From: Pantoea rwandensis
GTDB taxonomy: Bacteria > Pseudomonadota > Gammaproteobacteria > Enterobacterales > Enterobacteriaceae
Direction of reading: 5' to 3'
NCBI RefSeq assembly: GCF_002095475.1
Contig: NZ_MLFR01000009.1
Coordinates: 62,001 to 126,000, forward strand
Length of the DNA: 64,000 bases
In this document: positions 9,502 to 18,191 of the stretch, piece after piece
Position numbering within the stretch: position 1 is the stretch's first letter
Layout: every line of letters starts with the position of its first letter
Program-made: the position numbers and the translations under genes
Notes under the pieces: model-generated
The model's database searches: none
What the model saw: only the letters and a program-made list of their open reading frames with translations
Told to the model about the DNA's origin: nothing

Positions 9502-10284
9502 ATGAAAAAGCGAGTTTTGGCTCTTTCCCTATTGCTGGCAATGACCAGCGCTGCGAGCGTGTTCGCTGCGGTACCAAAAACGCTGCGCATCGGGACAGAC
9601 CCGACATACCCGCCGTTTGAATCCAAGAATGCGCAAGGCCAGTTAGTGGGTTTTGACATCGATTTGGCGAACGAAATCTGTAAGCGTATCGAGACCAAAT
9701 GTACTTTCGTGGAAAGTGATTTTGATGCGCTGATCCCGTCGCTGAAAGCGAAGAAGATCGACGCCATCATCTCTTCTCTCTCCATTACCGAGAAGCGTCA
9801 GGAAGAGATCGCCTTCTCTGAAAAACTCTACGCGGCCAATGCACGTTTAGTGGCGAAAAAAGGCTCAACGCTGCAACCGACCATTGAATCGCTGAAAGGT
9901 AAAAACATCGGTCTGCTGCAGGGCACCACTCAGGAAACCTACGCCAATGAAAACTGGCGTCCAAAAGGTGTGACCGTTACACCGTATGCCAATCAGGACT
10001 TGGTCTATCAAGACCTAAATGCAGGTCGTATCGATGCGGCATTCCAGGACGAAGTGCAGGCAAGCGAGGGCTTCCTGAAGCAGCCGGTCGGCAAAGGTTA
10101 TGTGTTTGCGGGTCCTGCGGTGAAAGACGACAAAATCTTTGGTGTCGGCACCGGTATGGGCTTACGTAAAGATGATGCCGATCTGAAAGCAGCCATCGAC
10201 AAAGCGTTCAGCGAAATGCGTAAAGATGGCACTTACGACAAGATTGCGAAGAAGTACTTTGATTTCAACGTGTACGGCGATTAA
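9502..10284 (+). CDS. Periplasmic lysine/arginine/ornithine- or histidine-binding protein
   Basis: A 260-residue solute-binding protein of the ArgT/HisJ family with a 22-residue Sec signal peptide cleaved after VFA. E. coli has two paralogues here (argT, hisJ); this window has only one before hisQMP. In mature numbering Cys38 and Cys45 can form the family disulfide, Tyr14 is present, and position 52 is Phe ([10 protein letters not shown]). Phe52 is the residue of the LAO protein ArgT, where HisJ has Leu. Other stretches ([23 protein letters not shown]) resemble HisJ. It probably binds Lys, Arg, ornithine and His for HisQMP. It is preceded by a sigma54-type promoter. Confidence 0.9.
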   Translation: MKKRVLALSLLLAMTSAASVFAAVPKTLRIGTDPTYPPFESKNAQGQLVGFDIDLANEICKRIETKCTFVESDFDALIPSLKAKKIDAIISSLSITEKRQEEIAFSEKLYAANARLVAKKGSTLQPTIESLKGKNIGLLQGTTQETYANENWRPKGVTVTPYANQDLVYQDLNAGRIDAAFQDEVQASEGFLKQPVGKGYVFAGPAVKDDKIFGVGTGMGLRKDDADLKAAIDKAFSEMRKDGTYDKIAKKYFDFNVYGD

Positions 10285-10301
10285 TTGTCCTGTTTTCTGA
10301 C

Positions 10302-10424
10302 CTTGATGATTGATTTGCAGCAGGGTTGGTCATAACTATTCACTCCGGGCGCTTACTTATGTAAACTCCCGGGGTTCATACGCTTGCCGCCATCTACCCT
10401 GTGATTCAAATCCTGGTCAGGACT
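10302..10424 (+). repeat. ERIC-like element between binding-protein gene and hisQ
   Basis: The core CGCTTACTTATGTAAACTCC, followed by CGGGGTTCAT and then CGCTTGCCGCC, is the ERIC central dyad and right arm; TTGATTTGCAGCAGGGTTGG is a diverged left arm. The limits are approximate. It fills most of the 192-bp gap inside the transport operon, where Salmonella has REP sequences, and would form a large hairpin in the mRNA between the highly expressed binding protein and the membrane subunits. Confidence 0.75.
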
Positions 10425-10476
10425 GTCCGTTAGTTGGGCAGCGTTTGTTATTTTCCTTCACGACAGGATCGAACCC

Positions 10477-11163
10477 ATGCTGTATGGCTATTCTGAAGTA
10501 ATCCTCAAAGGCACTCTGGTGACCCTTGAGCTGGCACTTAGCTCGGTGGTACTCGCGTTAGTGCTTGGCTTGATGGGCGCTGGCGCCAAACTCTCACGCA
10601 GCCGCATGTTGGTGATGATTTCTGAAGGCTACACCACCTTAATCCGCGGTGTGCCTGACTTAGTCCTGATGTTGCTGATCTTCTACGGTTTGCAAATTGC
10701 CCTCAATACCGTGACCGATGCGTTGGGTGTCGCCCAATTCGACATCGATCCGATGGTGGCCGGTATCATTACGCTCGGTTTCATCTATGGCGCGTACTTC
10801 ACCGAAACCTTCCGTGGTGCTTTCCTTGCCGTACCAAAAGGGCAAATCGAAGCGGCGACCGCTTTCGGCTTCACCGGTTCGCAAACTTTCCGCCGTATCC
10901 TGTTCCCGGCGATGATGCGTTTTGCGTTGCCTGGCATTGGTAATAACTGGCAGGTGATTCTCAAAGCCACGGCGCTGGTGTCGCTGCTGGGGCTGGAAGA
11001 CGTGGTGAAAGCCACGCAGTTGGCAGGTAAAAGTACCTGGCAGCCGTTCTACTTCGCGATTGTCGCGGGGGTGATTTATCTGGTGTTTACCACGCTGTCG
11101 AACGGCGTGCTGTGGTGGCTTGAACGCCGCTACACGGTGGGTGTGAAAAGGGCAGAGCTATGA
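10477..11163 (+). CDS. hisQ: Histidine/basic amino acid ABC transporter permease HisQ
   Basis: A 228-residue inner-membrane permease with about five membrane helices. The EAA loop that contacts HisP is QIEAATAFGFTGSQTFRRILFP. Together with HisM it forms the heterodimeric channel of the histidine/LAO importer. The 4-bp overlap with hisM (ATGA) couples their translation. The start follows AGGATCG in the leader after the ERIC-like repeat. Confidence 0.96.
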   Translation: MLYGYSEVILKGTLVTLELALSSVVLALVLGLMGAGAKLSRSRMLVMISEGYTTLIRGVPDLVLMLLIFYGLQIALNTVTDALGVAQFDIDPMVAGIITLGFIYGAYFTETFRGAFLAVPKGQIEAATAFGFTGSQTFRRILFPAMMRFALPGIGNNWQVILKATALVSLLGLEDVVKATQLAGKSTWQPFYFAIVAGVIYLVFTTLSNGVLWWLERRYTVGVKRAEL

Positions 11164-11876
11164 TCGAAATTATTCAGGAGTATTGGAAACAGCTGCTCTG
11201 GACCGATGGTTATCGTTTTACCGGCGTCGCCATTACGTTGTGGTTATTGATTCTTTCTGTGGTAATCGGCGGATGTATGGCGGTGTTGCTGGCGATTGCG
11301 CGCGTATCGCCAAATCGCTACATTTCCACGCCCGTCTGGCTGTTCACCTATGTGTTCCGTGGTACACCGCTGTATGTGCAGCTGCTGGTGTTCTACTCCG
11401 GCATGTACACGCTGGAAGTGGTGAAAGGATCGGAGCTGCTGAACGCCTTCTTCCGCAGTGGCCTTAACTGTACGCTGCTGGCCTTCACCTTGAATACCTG
11501 TGCTTACACCACGGAAATCTTCGCTGGCGCGATTCGCGCGGTGCCGCATGGTGAGATTGAAGCCGCACGTGCTTATGGTTTCTCGCCATTCAAACTGTAT
11601 CGCTGCATCATTTTGCCCTCGGCGTTGCGTACCGCGCTGCCGGCCTACAGTAATGAAGTGATCCTGATGCTGCACTCTACGGCATTGGCGTTTACCGCCA
11701 CGGTGCCGGATCTGTTGAAAATCGCGCGTGATATCAACTCGGCGACCTATCAGCCGTTTACCGCGTTTGGCATCGCTGCAGTGCTGTATCTGATTATCTC
11801 TTACGTGCTGATTAGCCTGTTCCGCAAAGCGGAACGCCGCTTCCTGGCGCACGTGAAACCTTCTTCATCGCATTGA
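11160..11876 (+). CDS. hisM: Histidine/basic amino acid ABC transporter permease HisM
   Basis: A 238-residue permease paralogous to HisQ with about five membrane helices and the EAA motif [20 protein letters not shown]. It pairs with HisQ in the inner membrane. It overlaps hisQ by 4 bp and ends 8 bp before the hisP ATG, so the three genes form a tight block. Confidence 0.96.
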   Translation: MIEIIQEYWKQLLWTDGYRFTGVAITLWLLILSVVIGGCMAVLLAIARVSPNRYISTPVWLFTYVFRGTPLYVQLLVFYSGMYTLEVVKGSELLNAFFRSGLNCTLLAFTLNTCAYTTEIFAGAIRAVPHGEIEAARAYGFSPFKLYRCIILPSALRTALPAYSNEVILMLHSTALAFTATVPDLLKIARDINSATYQPFTAFGIAAVLYLIISYVLISLFRKAERRFLAHVKPSSSH

Positions 11877-11884
11877 GTATCACT

Positions 11885-12658
11885 ATGGCTGACAACAAAT
11901 TAAGCGTTACCGAACTGCATAAGCGTTACGGTGAACACGAAGTTCTGAAAGGTGTATCACTGCAGGCCAATGCCGGCGATGTGATCAGCATTATTGGCTC
12001 GTCCGGTTCCGGGAAAAGTACCTTCTTACGCTGCATTAACTTCCTCGAAAAACCGAGTGAAGGCACCATCTCGGTGAACAACGAGCAGATCTCATTGGTG
12101 CGCGACACCGATGGCCAGCTGAAAGTCGCCAATAAAGAGCAGTTGCGCTCACTGCGCACACGTCTGACTATGGTGTTCCAGCACTTCAATTTGTGGAGCC
12201 ACATGACGGTGCTGGACAACGTCACCGAAGCGCCGATTCAGGTGCTGGGGCTGAGCAAAGCAGAAGCGCGCGAGCGTGCGATTAAGTATCTGGATAAAGT
12301 CGGGATTGACGAACGTGCGCGGGCTAAATATCCGGTGCATCTTTCTGGTGGTCAGCAGCAACGCGTTTCCATCGCTCGTGCACTGGCGATGGAGCCGGAA
12401 GTGCTGCTGTTTGATGAGCCGACTTCGGCGCTCGATCCCGAGTTAGTTGGCGAAGTGCTGCGCATCATGCAGAAGCTGGCGGAAGAGGGCAAAACCATGG
12501 TGGTGGTGACGCACGAGATGGAGTTTGCTCGTCACGTTTCCAATCACGTGATTTTCCTGCATCAGGGCAAGATTGAAGAGCAGGGCTCGCCAGATGAACT
12601 GTTTGGCAACCCGAAAAGCCCGCGTTTGCAGCAGTTCCTGTCGGGATCGCTGAAGTAA
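11885..12658 (+). CDS. hisP: Histidine/basic amino acid ABC transporter ATPase HisP
   Basis: A 257-residue ABC ATPase. Walker A GSSGSGKS is at residues 38-45, the signature motif is LSGGQQQR, Walker B is LLFDEP, and the H-loop sits in VVTHEM. Two HisP subunits power HisQM import. ATG 11885 gives [16 protein letters not shown], matching E. coli; an in-frame TTG at 11873 overlaps the end of hisM and is less likely. It is the last gene of the transport operon; a cluster of repeats follows. Confidence 0.96.
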   Translation: MADNKLSVTELHKRYGEHEVLKGVSLQANAGDVISIIGSSGSGKSTFLRCINFLEKPSEGTISVNNEQISLVRDTDGQLKVANKEQLRSLRTRLTMVFQHFNLWSHMTVLDNVTEAPIQVLGLSKAEARERAIKYLDKVGIDERARAKYPVHLSGGQQQRVSIARALAMEPEVLLFDEPTSALDPELVGEVLRIMQKLAEEGKTMVVVTHEMEFARHVSNHVIFLHQGKIEEQGSPDELFGNPKSPRLQQFLSGSLK

Positions 12659-12665
12659 TCGACCA

Positions 12666-12720
12666 GGTCGCCATAAATGGCGACCCTACATTCGTAGGGT
12701 GCGCATTTATGCGCACCTGG
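12666..12720 (+). repeat. Dispersed palindromic repeat (two-hairpin unit), copy 1
   Basis: Two adjacent hairpins: GGTCGCCA...TGGCGACC and, after CCTAC/GTAGG, GTGCGCA...TGCGCAC. The same unit occurs inverted at 52347-52404 next to yfaE. It lies 7 bp after hisP and resembles a REP/BIME-type element; it may also terminate or stabilise the hisP transcript. Confidence 0.7.
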
Positions 12721-12833
12721 CTGATAACCGCACGGGCGAGATGAAGCATTTATGCGCACCTGGCTGATAATCGCACGGGCGAGATGAAGCAGCGATGCGG
12801 ACTTGGCTGATAACCGCACGGGCGAGATGAGGC
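12705..12833 (+). repeat. Three tandem copies of a 43-bp repeat
   Basis: Copies at 12705-12747, 12748-12790 and 12791-12833 share GGCTGATAAYCGCACGGGCG and AGATGARGC. Copies 1 and 2 differ at one base; copy 3 has diverged in its first third. The array begins inside the preceding palindromic unit (ATTTATGCGCACC) and ends 15 bp before the end of the convergent regulator gene. Confidence 0.85.
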
Positions 12834-12848
12834 AATGGTGCGCGCGTG

Positions 12849-13799
12849 TTAATCCCGCAGTAACTTCAGCGCCGTATCTTCATCGGTCACCAGTCCCGAG
12901 ACCCATCCGCCCTGTAACGCGGCACGAATCGCCGGGTACTTACGCTCGCTGCCAGAAAAACCAATAATCTTGCGCTGCGTCTGGCTCTCCAGCAATACGC
13001 TGGTCAGTAGCTCATCGGTTTCGCCCCACACGCGCTCACCTTGCTGATTGAAAAAATGACCGAGCATCTCGCCCACCACGCCGCGCGCATTCAGCGCTTC
13101 AACCTGCGCATCGGTAATAAATCCTTCGGCATTGAGCGGACAGCCTGGCATCACTTCCCCAATACCCACGAAGGCGACATTCGCCTGTAATGCACGATCG
13201 GTGACGCGCTGGTATACCTGATGCTGCACCCACATCGCTTTATCTTGTGGCGTGTCAGCGTACAGCGGCGCAGGAATGAAGTAATACTTGCCCTGCATTT
13301 TCTCCGCCATTTTCAGTGGCACGTCGTAGCGGGTTCCGGAATCATCGCGTGCAATGGCACCAATCATCGAAACGCACTGATGTTGCGGGCGATCCACCCA
13401 CGGCAATGCGTCGATCATTGAGCGCAGGGTTTTGCCTGAACCAATGCCAAAGACCTGCGGCGTTTCCTCATTGATGAACTGTGACATCACCGCCGCGCCT
13501 TCCACCGCCAGCATCTGTTGAATGGCGTCATCATTCAGATTGGCCGATGGCACTACGCGGCACAGATCCAGTCCATACTTCTCCTGCACCTCGCGTGCCA
13601 GTTGCAGACAGCGCGTCACAGGATGATCGATTTTCACGCTCACCATGCCCATTTCACGTGCGCTGGACACCAGTCGCTGTGCCACTTGGCGTGACAGTCC
13701 CAATGCCTGCGCAATCTCCTGCTGCGTTACGCCTGCGACGTAATACATCCACGCGGCACGCGCGGCCAGCTCCTGCTTTTTCTCTTCTCTGCTCATCAC
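12849..13799 (-). CDS. dalR: SorC-family transcriptional regulator, probable D-arabinitol regulator DalR
   Basis: A 316-residue protein. An N-terminal helix-turn-helix (VTQQEIAQALGLSRQVAQRLV, about residues 24-44) is followed by a SorC sugar-phosphate-binding domain with IGSGKTLRSMIDAL and the C-terminal GGWVSGLVTDEDTAL. It is divergent from dalD across 191 bp, as expected for the local regulator of the dalDKT genes. The symbol rests on context and on the Klebsiella DalR family; the effector has not been shown. ATG 13799 is followed by another ATG at 13796. Confidence 0.8.
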   Translation of the reverse strand: MMSREEKKQELAARAAWMYYVAGVTQQEIAQALGLSRQVAQRLVSSAREMGMVSVKIDHPVTRCLQLAREVQEKYGLDLCRVVPSANLNDDAIQQMLAVEGAAVMSQFINEETPQVFGIGSGKTLRSMIDALPWVDRPQHQCVSMIGAIARDDSGTRYDVPLKMAEKMQGKYYFIPAPLYADTPQDKAMWVQHQVYQRVTDRALQANVAFVGIGEVMPGCPLNAEGFITDAQVEALNARGVVGEMLGHFFNQQGERVWGETDELLTSVLLESQTQRKIIGFSGSERKYPAIRAALQGGWVSGLVTDEDTALKLLRD

Positions 13800-13857
13800 G
13801 CTGTTCCGTCAAAATCGATGCGTCATCTTAGCGCGTGTTTAATGAAAAGCACTAACT

Positions 13858-13885
13858 GAGCAAAAGCCCTAAAAAAGAGCAAAAG
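13858..13885. promoter_or_regulatory. Direct repeat in the dalR-dalD gap, possible operator
   Basis: GAGCAAAAG occurs at 13858-13866 and again at 13877-13885, 19 bp apart (about two helical turns), in the divergent promoter region. It may be part of the regulator's binding site; this is a guess from spacing and position. Confidence 0.3.
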
Positions 13886-13890
13886 TATTA

Positions 13891-13912
13891 TTTGTGATAA
13901 GGCTCGCAGAAT
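13891..13912 (+). promoter_or_regulatory. Candidate CRP site for the dal operon
   Basis: TGTGA-TAAGGC-TCGCA (13893-13908) matches the CRP consensus TGTGA-N6-TCACA at nine of ten positions and lies about 85 bp before dalD. Glucose repression of a polyol operon would be expected. Confidence 0.55.
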
Positions 13913-13990
13913 GATCCTCGTCACGAGCACTATGCTACTGGTCATCGGGCAAATGCCCTTTCTTGTGGCAAATGTTTAATTGAGGCAGCT

Positions 13991-15379
13991 ATGACCAATC
14001 AATCAGTGTGGATGCACATCGGCGCGGGATCATTTCATCGGGCACATCAGGCGTGGTATCTGCATAAACTGCGCGAGCAGGGAGACGAAAGCTGGGGCAT
14101 CGCGCTCGGCAATATTCGCAATGACGCAGTGCCGCTGCTCAATCAGTTAGCGGCACAGAACGGTGAATATGTGTTGGAAACCGTCACGCCGGAAGGTGAG
14201 CGGGACTATGAAACTATCACCTCAGTGCGCAAAATTTTGCCGTGGGATAGTGAAATCAGCGCACTGGTAGAACAGGGGGCCAATCCGCAAACCCGTGTGA
14301 TCGGCTTTACCGTGACAGAAGCGGGTTACTACCTGACGCCTGAATTCACCTTGGATCTTAACCAAGCGGACGTGAAAGCCGATCTTGGCGGCGATATCCG
14401 CACTATTTATGGCGCACTGAGTCGCATTCTGACACAGCGTGTTGCGCACGGTGGCGCGCCGGTCACGCTGCTGAACTGTGACAACCTGCGCCACAACGGT
14501 GAGCGTTTCCGTGAGGGTTTCCTTGCTTTTCTTGCGGCCAAAGGCGATACCGCGCTGGCACATTGGGTGCGCACGCAGACCACTTCGCCGAATACCATGG
14601 TCGATCGCATCACCCCTCGCCCTACGCCGGATGTGGCGGAGCGCGTGCAAGCCGCAACCGGCAAACAGGATAGCGCAGCGGTGATGGCGGAGTCCTTTAT
14701 TCAGTGGGTGATTGAGGATGACTTTATTGCCGGGCGTCCGGCGCTGGAAAAGGTCGGCGTTGAGCTGGTGGAATCGGTGCTGCCGTGGGAAGAGGCGAAA
14801 ATCCGCATCCTCAATGCGACGCATGCCGCGATTGCCTGGGCGGGCACGCTGATTGGCTTGAACTATATCGATGACAGCACGCGTCATCCGGCGATTTATC
14901 AACTGGCGCACGATTACGTCACTCAGGATGTTATTCCCTCCCTGTCACCCAGCCCGCTTGATTTAGCCGAATACCGCGACGTGGTGCTGGCCCGCTTTAG
15001 CAACCCTTACATCAAAGACACCAATCAGCGCGTGGGCGCTGATGGCCTGTCCAAAATTCCCGGCATGGTGACGCCAACCCTGCAAGAGTGCTACCAGCGC
15101 GGCGCGCAGCCCACTGCAACGGCGATGATTCCGGCGTTGTTCTTCCTGTTTATGCAGCGCTGGGCCAATGACGATCTGCCTTACGCCTATCAGGATGGCG
15201 CGCTACAGGCCGATGCGCTGCGTAAACAATTCGCCAGTGCCGACCCGCTGAAGTCCTTCCTGAGTGACAGCGCGCTGTTTGCGGAACTGGCCAACGACAA
15301 GGCATTTCATGCCCTGGTGACGCGCCGTGTTGAGAGTTTACAGCAGTGGCTGAAACAGCCAGAACTGGCGGCGGTGTAA
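13991..15379 (+). CDS. dalD: D-arabinitol 4-dehydrogenase
   Basis: A 462-residue protein of the long-chain mannitol dehydrogenase family, close to Klebsiella DalD (about 455). It oxidises D-arabinitol to D-xylulose with NAD in the cytoplasm. Matching segments include [16 protein letters not shown] near the start, [28 protein letters not shown] and the catalytic-region [21 protein letters not shown] lies 8 bp before ATG 13991. The xylulokinase gene begins 2 bp after its stop, so product and next substrate are encoded in order. Confidence 0.92.
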   Translation: MTNQSVWMHIGAGSFHRAHQAWYLHKLREQGDESWGIALGNIRNDAVPLLNQLAAQNGEYVLETVTPEGERDYETITSVRKILPWDSEISALVEQGANPQTRVIGFTVTEAGYYLTPEFTLDLNQADVKADLGGDIRTIYGALSRILTQRVAHGGAPVTLLNCDNLRHNGERFREGFLAFLAAKGDTALAHWVRTQTTSPNTMVDRITPRPTPDVAERVQAATGKQDSAAVMAESFIQWVIEDDFIAGRPALEKVGVELVESVLPWEEAKIRILNATHAAIAWAGTLIGLNYIDDSTRHPAIYQLAHDYVTQDVIPSLSPSPLDLAEYRDVVLARFSNPYIKDTNQRVGADGLSKIPGMVTPTLQECYQRGAQPTATAMIPALFFLFMQRWANDDLPYAYQDGALQADALRKQFASADPLKSFLSDSALFAELANDKAFHALVTRRVESLQQWLKQPELAAV

Positions 15380-15381
15380 TC

Positions 15382-16851
15382 ATGTATCTCGGCATCGATA
15401 TCGGAACCTCAGAACTTAAAGCGCTGATCGTTAATACAGACGGCGAGATTGTGGCGTCTCAGCACGCCACGCTGGCTGTGCAGCGACCGCATCCCCACTG
15501 GGCTGAACAGGATCCCGAACGCTGGTGGCAAGCCTGCACCGAGGTGCTGGCGGCATTGCGTCATCAATCTCCTGATGCGTGGGCCGAGATTCGCGCCATC
15601 GGCTTGTCCGGTCAGATGCACGGTGCTGTGCTGCTGGATGCGGATGGCAAGGTACTGCGCCCGTGCATCTTGTGGAACGACACACGCAGTGCGCCGCAGT
15701 GTGAGGTGCTACGGAAGTGCTATCCGCAGATGATGGCGATCAGCGGCAACATGATCATGCCTGGCTTCACCGCGCCGAAACTGCGCTGGGTAGCAGAGCA
15801 TGAGCCGGAGATCTTCAGCCGCATCGATAAGGTTTTGCTGCCCAAAGATTACCTGCGCTGGCGTCTTACCGGGCGCTTTGTCAGTGAACCTTCCGATGCT
15901 GCCGGCACCTTGTGGCTGGATGTGGCGCAGCGTGATTGGTCTGATGAACTGCTGGGCATCACCGGGCTGACGCGCGCCCAGATGCCCGAACTGGTGGAAG
16001 GCAGCGCGGTGAGTGGCCGTTTGCAGCCAGCACTGGCGAGCGAGTGGGGCTTATCCACTTCGGTGACGGTGGCTGGTGGTGGCGGTGACAATGCCGCTTC
16101 AGCGGTTGGTGTGGGCGCAGTGAATCCGGGCGATGCTTTTATTTCACTGGGCACGTCCGGCGTGATCTTCGTGGTGAATGATCGTCTTCAAGCCGATCCC
16201 CAATCCGGTGTGCATGCCTTCTGCCATGCGCTACCGGGCCGTTGGCATCAGATGAGTGTGATGCTCAGCGCCGCCAGTTGCCTGCGCTGGCTATGCAATC
16301 TGCTGTCAGTTAGCGAAAGCCAACTGATGGAGGAGATGGCACTGCTGAGCGATGAACAACTGCGCAGCGCACCGGTCTTCCTGCCCTATCTGTCGGGTGA
16401 ACGCACACCGCATAACGACCCAGATGCTTCCGGTTCTTTCTTCAATTTACGCCACGAAACGCCGCGTGCCTTGCTGGGCTATGCGGTGATCGAAGGCGTG
16501 GCATTTGGCTTGGCGGAGGGGTTAGCCGTGCTCGGTGACGCCCAGCATCACATTCAGCAATGCAGCCTGACTGGCGGCGGTGCGCGCAGCACGTTGTGGG
16601 CACAGCTGATTGCCGATGTGCTGCAACTGCCTATCGTCACCCATCCGGCCAGCGCATCCGGCGCGTTGGGTGCTGCGCGTTTAGCGTGGCTGGCCGACGG
16701 CGGTAATGAGCAAGAGGTCTGCCTGAAACCGGCGGTACAGGCGCGCTATCAACCGGATGTGACGCGCGGTGCGGTGCTGCAACAGCGGCTGCGTCTGTTC
16801 CGCGAACTCTACATCCAACAACAACAGGTGCGCAGCTTGCTGCCTGCATAA
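15382..16851 (+). CDS. dalK: Xylulokinase (D-arabinitol operon)
   Basis: A 489-residue FGGY-family kinase that phosphorylates D-xylulose to D-xylulose 5-phosphate. The N-terminal phosphate-binding loop YLGIDIGTSELKALIV starts at residue 2; LSGQMHGAVLLD and ILWNDTRSAP are typical of xylulokinases, and SLTGGGARSTLWAQLIADV is the C-terminal ATP-site segment. ATG 15382 is chosen because the protein then begins right at the conserved loop; the open frame extends 12 codons into dalD. It sits between dalD and the transporter. Confidence 0.92.
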   Translation: MYLGIDIGTSELKALIVNTDGEIVASQHATLAVQRPHPHWAEQDPERWWQACTEVLAALRHQSPDAWAEIRAIGLSGQMHGAVLLDADGKVLRPCILWNDTRSAPQCEVLRKCYPQMMAISGNMIMPGFTAPKLRWVAEHEPEIFSRIDKVLLPKDYLRWRLTGRFVSEPSDAAGTLWLDVAQRDWSDELLGITGLTRAQMPELVEGSAVSGRLQPALASEWGLSTSVTVAGGGGDNAASAVGVGAVNPGDAFISLGTSGVIFVVNDRLQADPQSGVHAFCHALPGRWHQMSVMLSAASCLRWLCNLLSVSESQLMEEMALLSDEQLRSAPVFLPYLSGERTPHNDPDASGSFFNLRHETPRALLGYAVIEGVAFGLAEGLAVLGDAQHHIQQCSLTGGGARSTLWAQLIADVLQLPIVTHPASASGALGAARLAWLADGGNEQEVCLKPAVQARYQPDVTRGAVLQQRLRLFRELYIQQQQVRSLLPA

Positions 16852-16878
16852 CGGCTTACCGAACAGAAGGTGATTGTG

Positions 16879-18159
16879 ATGCAATCGAACGAATACTGGT
16901 TTGGCTTACCGAAAAAGATGTTCTGGGGCTTCCTCGCTATCGCGATTTTTATGGCGGGTGATGGCTTTGAAATGGCGTTTTTGTCTCGCCATATCACGGA
17001 TATGGGCTTTACGCCTGCGCAATCTGCGGTGGTGTTTACCTTCTATGGCTTAGCGGCGGCGCTGGCGGCCTGGGCGTCCGGCGTGGTGGCAGAGCTGATC
17101 ACGCCCCAGCGCGCGATGATGATAGGCTTTGTGCTGTGGATCGTGATGCACACGTTGTTTATGTCGCTGGGGCTTGGTCTGCGCAACTATCCGCTGATGG
17201 TGCTGTTCTACTGCATTCGCGGCCTGGCTTATCCGCTGTTTATCTACTCGTTCATGATGATGCTGGTGCAGATATTGCCGCGTGAAAAGTTGGCGGCGGC
17301 GACAGGCTGGTTCTGGGCAATGTATTCCGTCGGCATCGGCGTGGTTGGCAGCTATTTGCCAAGTCTGACCATCCCGATGCTGGGGGAGACCGGAACGTTG
17401 TGGCTGGCGATTATCTGGGTGGCCTGTGGTGGGATTCTAGCGTACTTCAGCCTGCGCAATGTGCCGGTGGATCGTTCGCGTGTGAATTTGCCCATGCGTG
17501 ACAAGATGACCGAGATGTCGCGCGCGGTGACCATCTTGTTCACCAATCAGCACGTGTTTTATGCCTGCCTGATTCGCATCATCAACACGCTGTCGCTGTT
17601 TGGTTTTGCCATCGTCATGCCACTACTGTTTGTCGATCGTCTCGGCTTCACCATCTCTGAATGGCTACAAATCTGGGCGGTGTTCTTCTTTGTCACCATT
17701 TTCACCAACATCTTCTGGGGTATCACTGGCGAAAAGCTGGGCTGGATCCGTCAGGTGCGCTGGTTCGGTTGTCTGGGGATGGCGATCTCCAGCCTGATGT
17801 TTTACTACCTGCCGCTGTATGCCGGTCACAACTTCTGGGTGGCGCTGATTCCGGCAGTGATGTTAGGGATCTTTGTGGCGGCGTTTGTGCCGATGACGGC
17901 GGTATTTCCGACGCTGGAGCCGCATCACAAAGGCGCAGCCGTATCGATTTACAACCTGTCGGCGGGCCTGAGCAATTTCGTGGCTCCGGCTATCGCCTCA
18001 GTGATGTTGCCGTTCTTTGATATCGTGGGTGTGGTATGGGCTTACACCGCGCTGTATGTGTTTGCGGGCGTACTCACCTTTATTATTCGCGTGCCGCAAC
18101 CAGGGCATACCCGAGAGGAGAGAGCGGTGAAATCGCGAGTCGCGGAGCAGCGTAGCTAA
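16879..18159 (+). CDS. dalT: MFS polyol transporter, probable D-arabinitol permease
   Basis: A 426-residue major facilitator with about 12 membrane helices and the opening WFGLPKKMFWGFLAIAIFMAGDG that is characteristic of the ribitol/D-arabinitol transporters RbtT and DalT. It probably imports D-arabinitol by proton symport. AGAAGG lies 8 bp before ATG 16879, which is preferred over GTG 16870. It is the last gene of dalDKT and converges on yfcH. Confidence 0.88.
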   Translation: MQSNEYWFGLPKKMFWGFLAIAIFMAGDGFEMAFLSRHITDMGFTPAQSAVVFTFYGLAAALAAWASGVVAELITPQRAMMIGFVLWIVMHTLFMSLGLGLRNYPLMVLFYCIRGLAYPLFIYSFMMMLVQILPREKLAAATGWFWAMYSVGIGVVGSYLPSLTIPMLGETGTLWLAIIWVACGGILAYFSLRNVPVDRSRVNLPMRDKMTEMSRAVTILFTNQHVFYACLIRIINTLSLFGFAIVMPLLFVDRLGFTISEWLQIWAVFFFVTIFTNIFWGITGEKLGWIRQVRWFGCLGMAISSLMFYYLPLYAGHNFWVALIPAVMLGIFVAAFVPMTAVFPTLEPHHKGAAVSIYNLSAGLSNFVAPAIASVMLPFFDIVGVVWAYTALYVFAGVLTFIIRVPQPGHTREERAVKSRVAEQRS

Positions 18160-18162
18160 TGG

Positions 18163-18190
18163 AAAAACGGCGGCTCAGAGCCGCCGTCTG
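18163..18190 (-). terminator. Rho-independent terminator between dalT and yfcH
   Basis: A 9-bp stem ACGGCGGCT/AGCCGCCGT with a 3-nt loop. On the minus strand it is followed by a U-tract (AAAAA at 18163-18167 on the plus strand), so it terminates yfcH; it may also slow transcription leaving dalT. Confidence 0.8.
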
Positions 18191-18191
18191 A

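Noticed and set aside
14222-14911. 229-codon minus-strand frame over dalD
   Set aside because: Antisense shadow of a clear dehydrogenase gene.
15346-15381. Upstream ATG extension of the xylulokinase gene
   Set aside because: It would overlap dalD by 12 codons and add residues before the conserved phosphate-binding loop that starts at residue 2 of the chosen protein.
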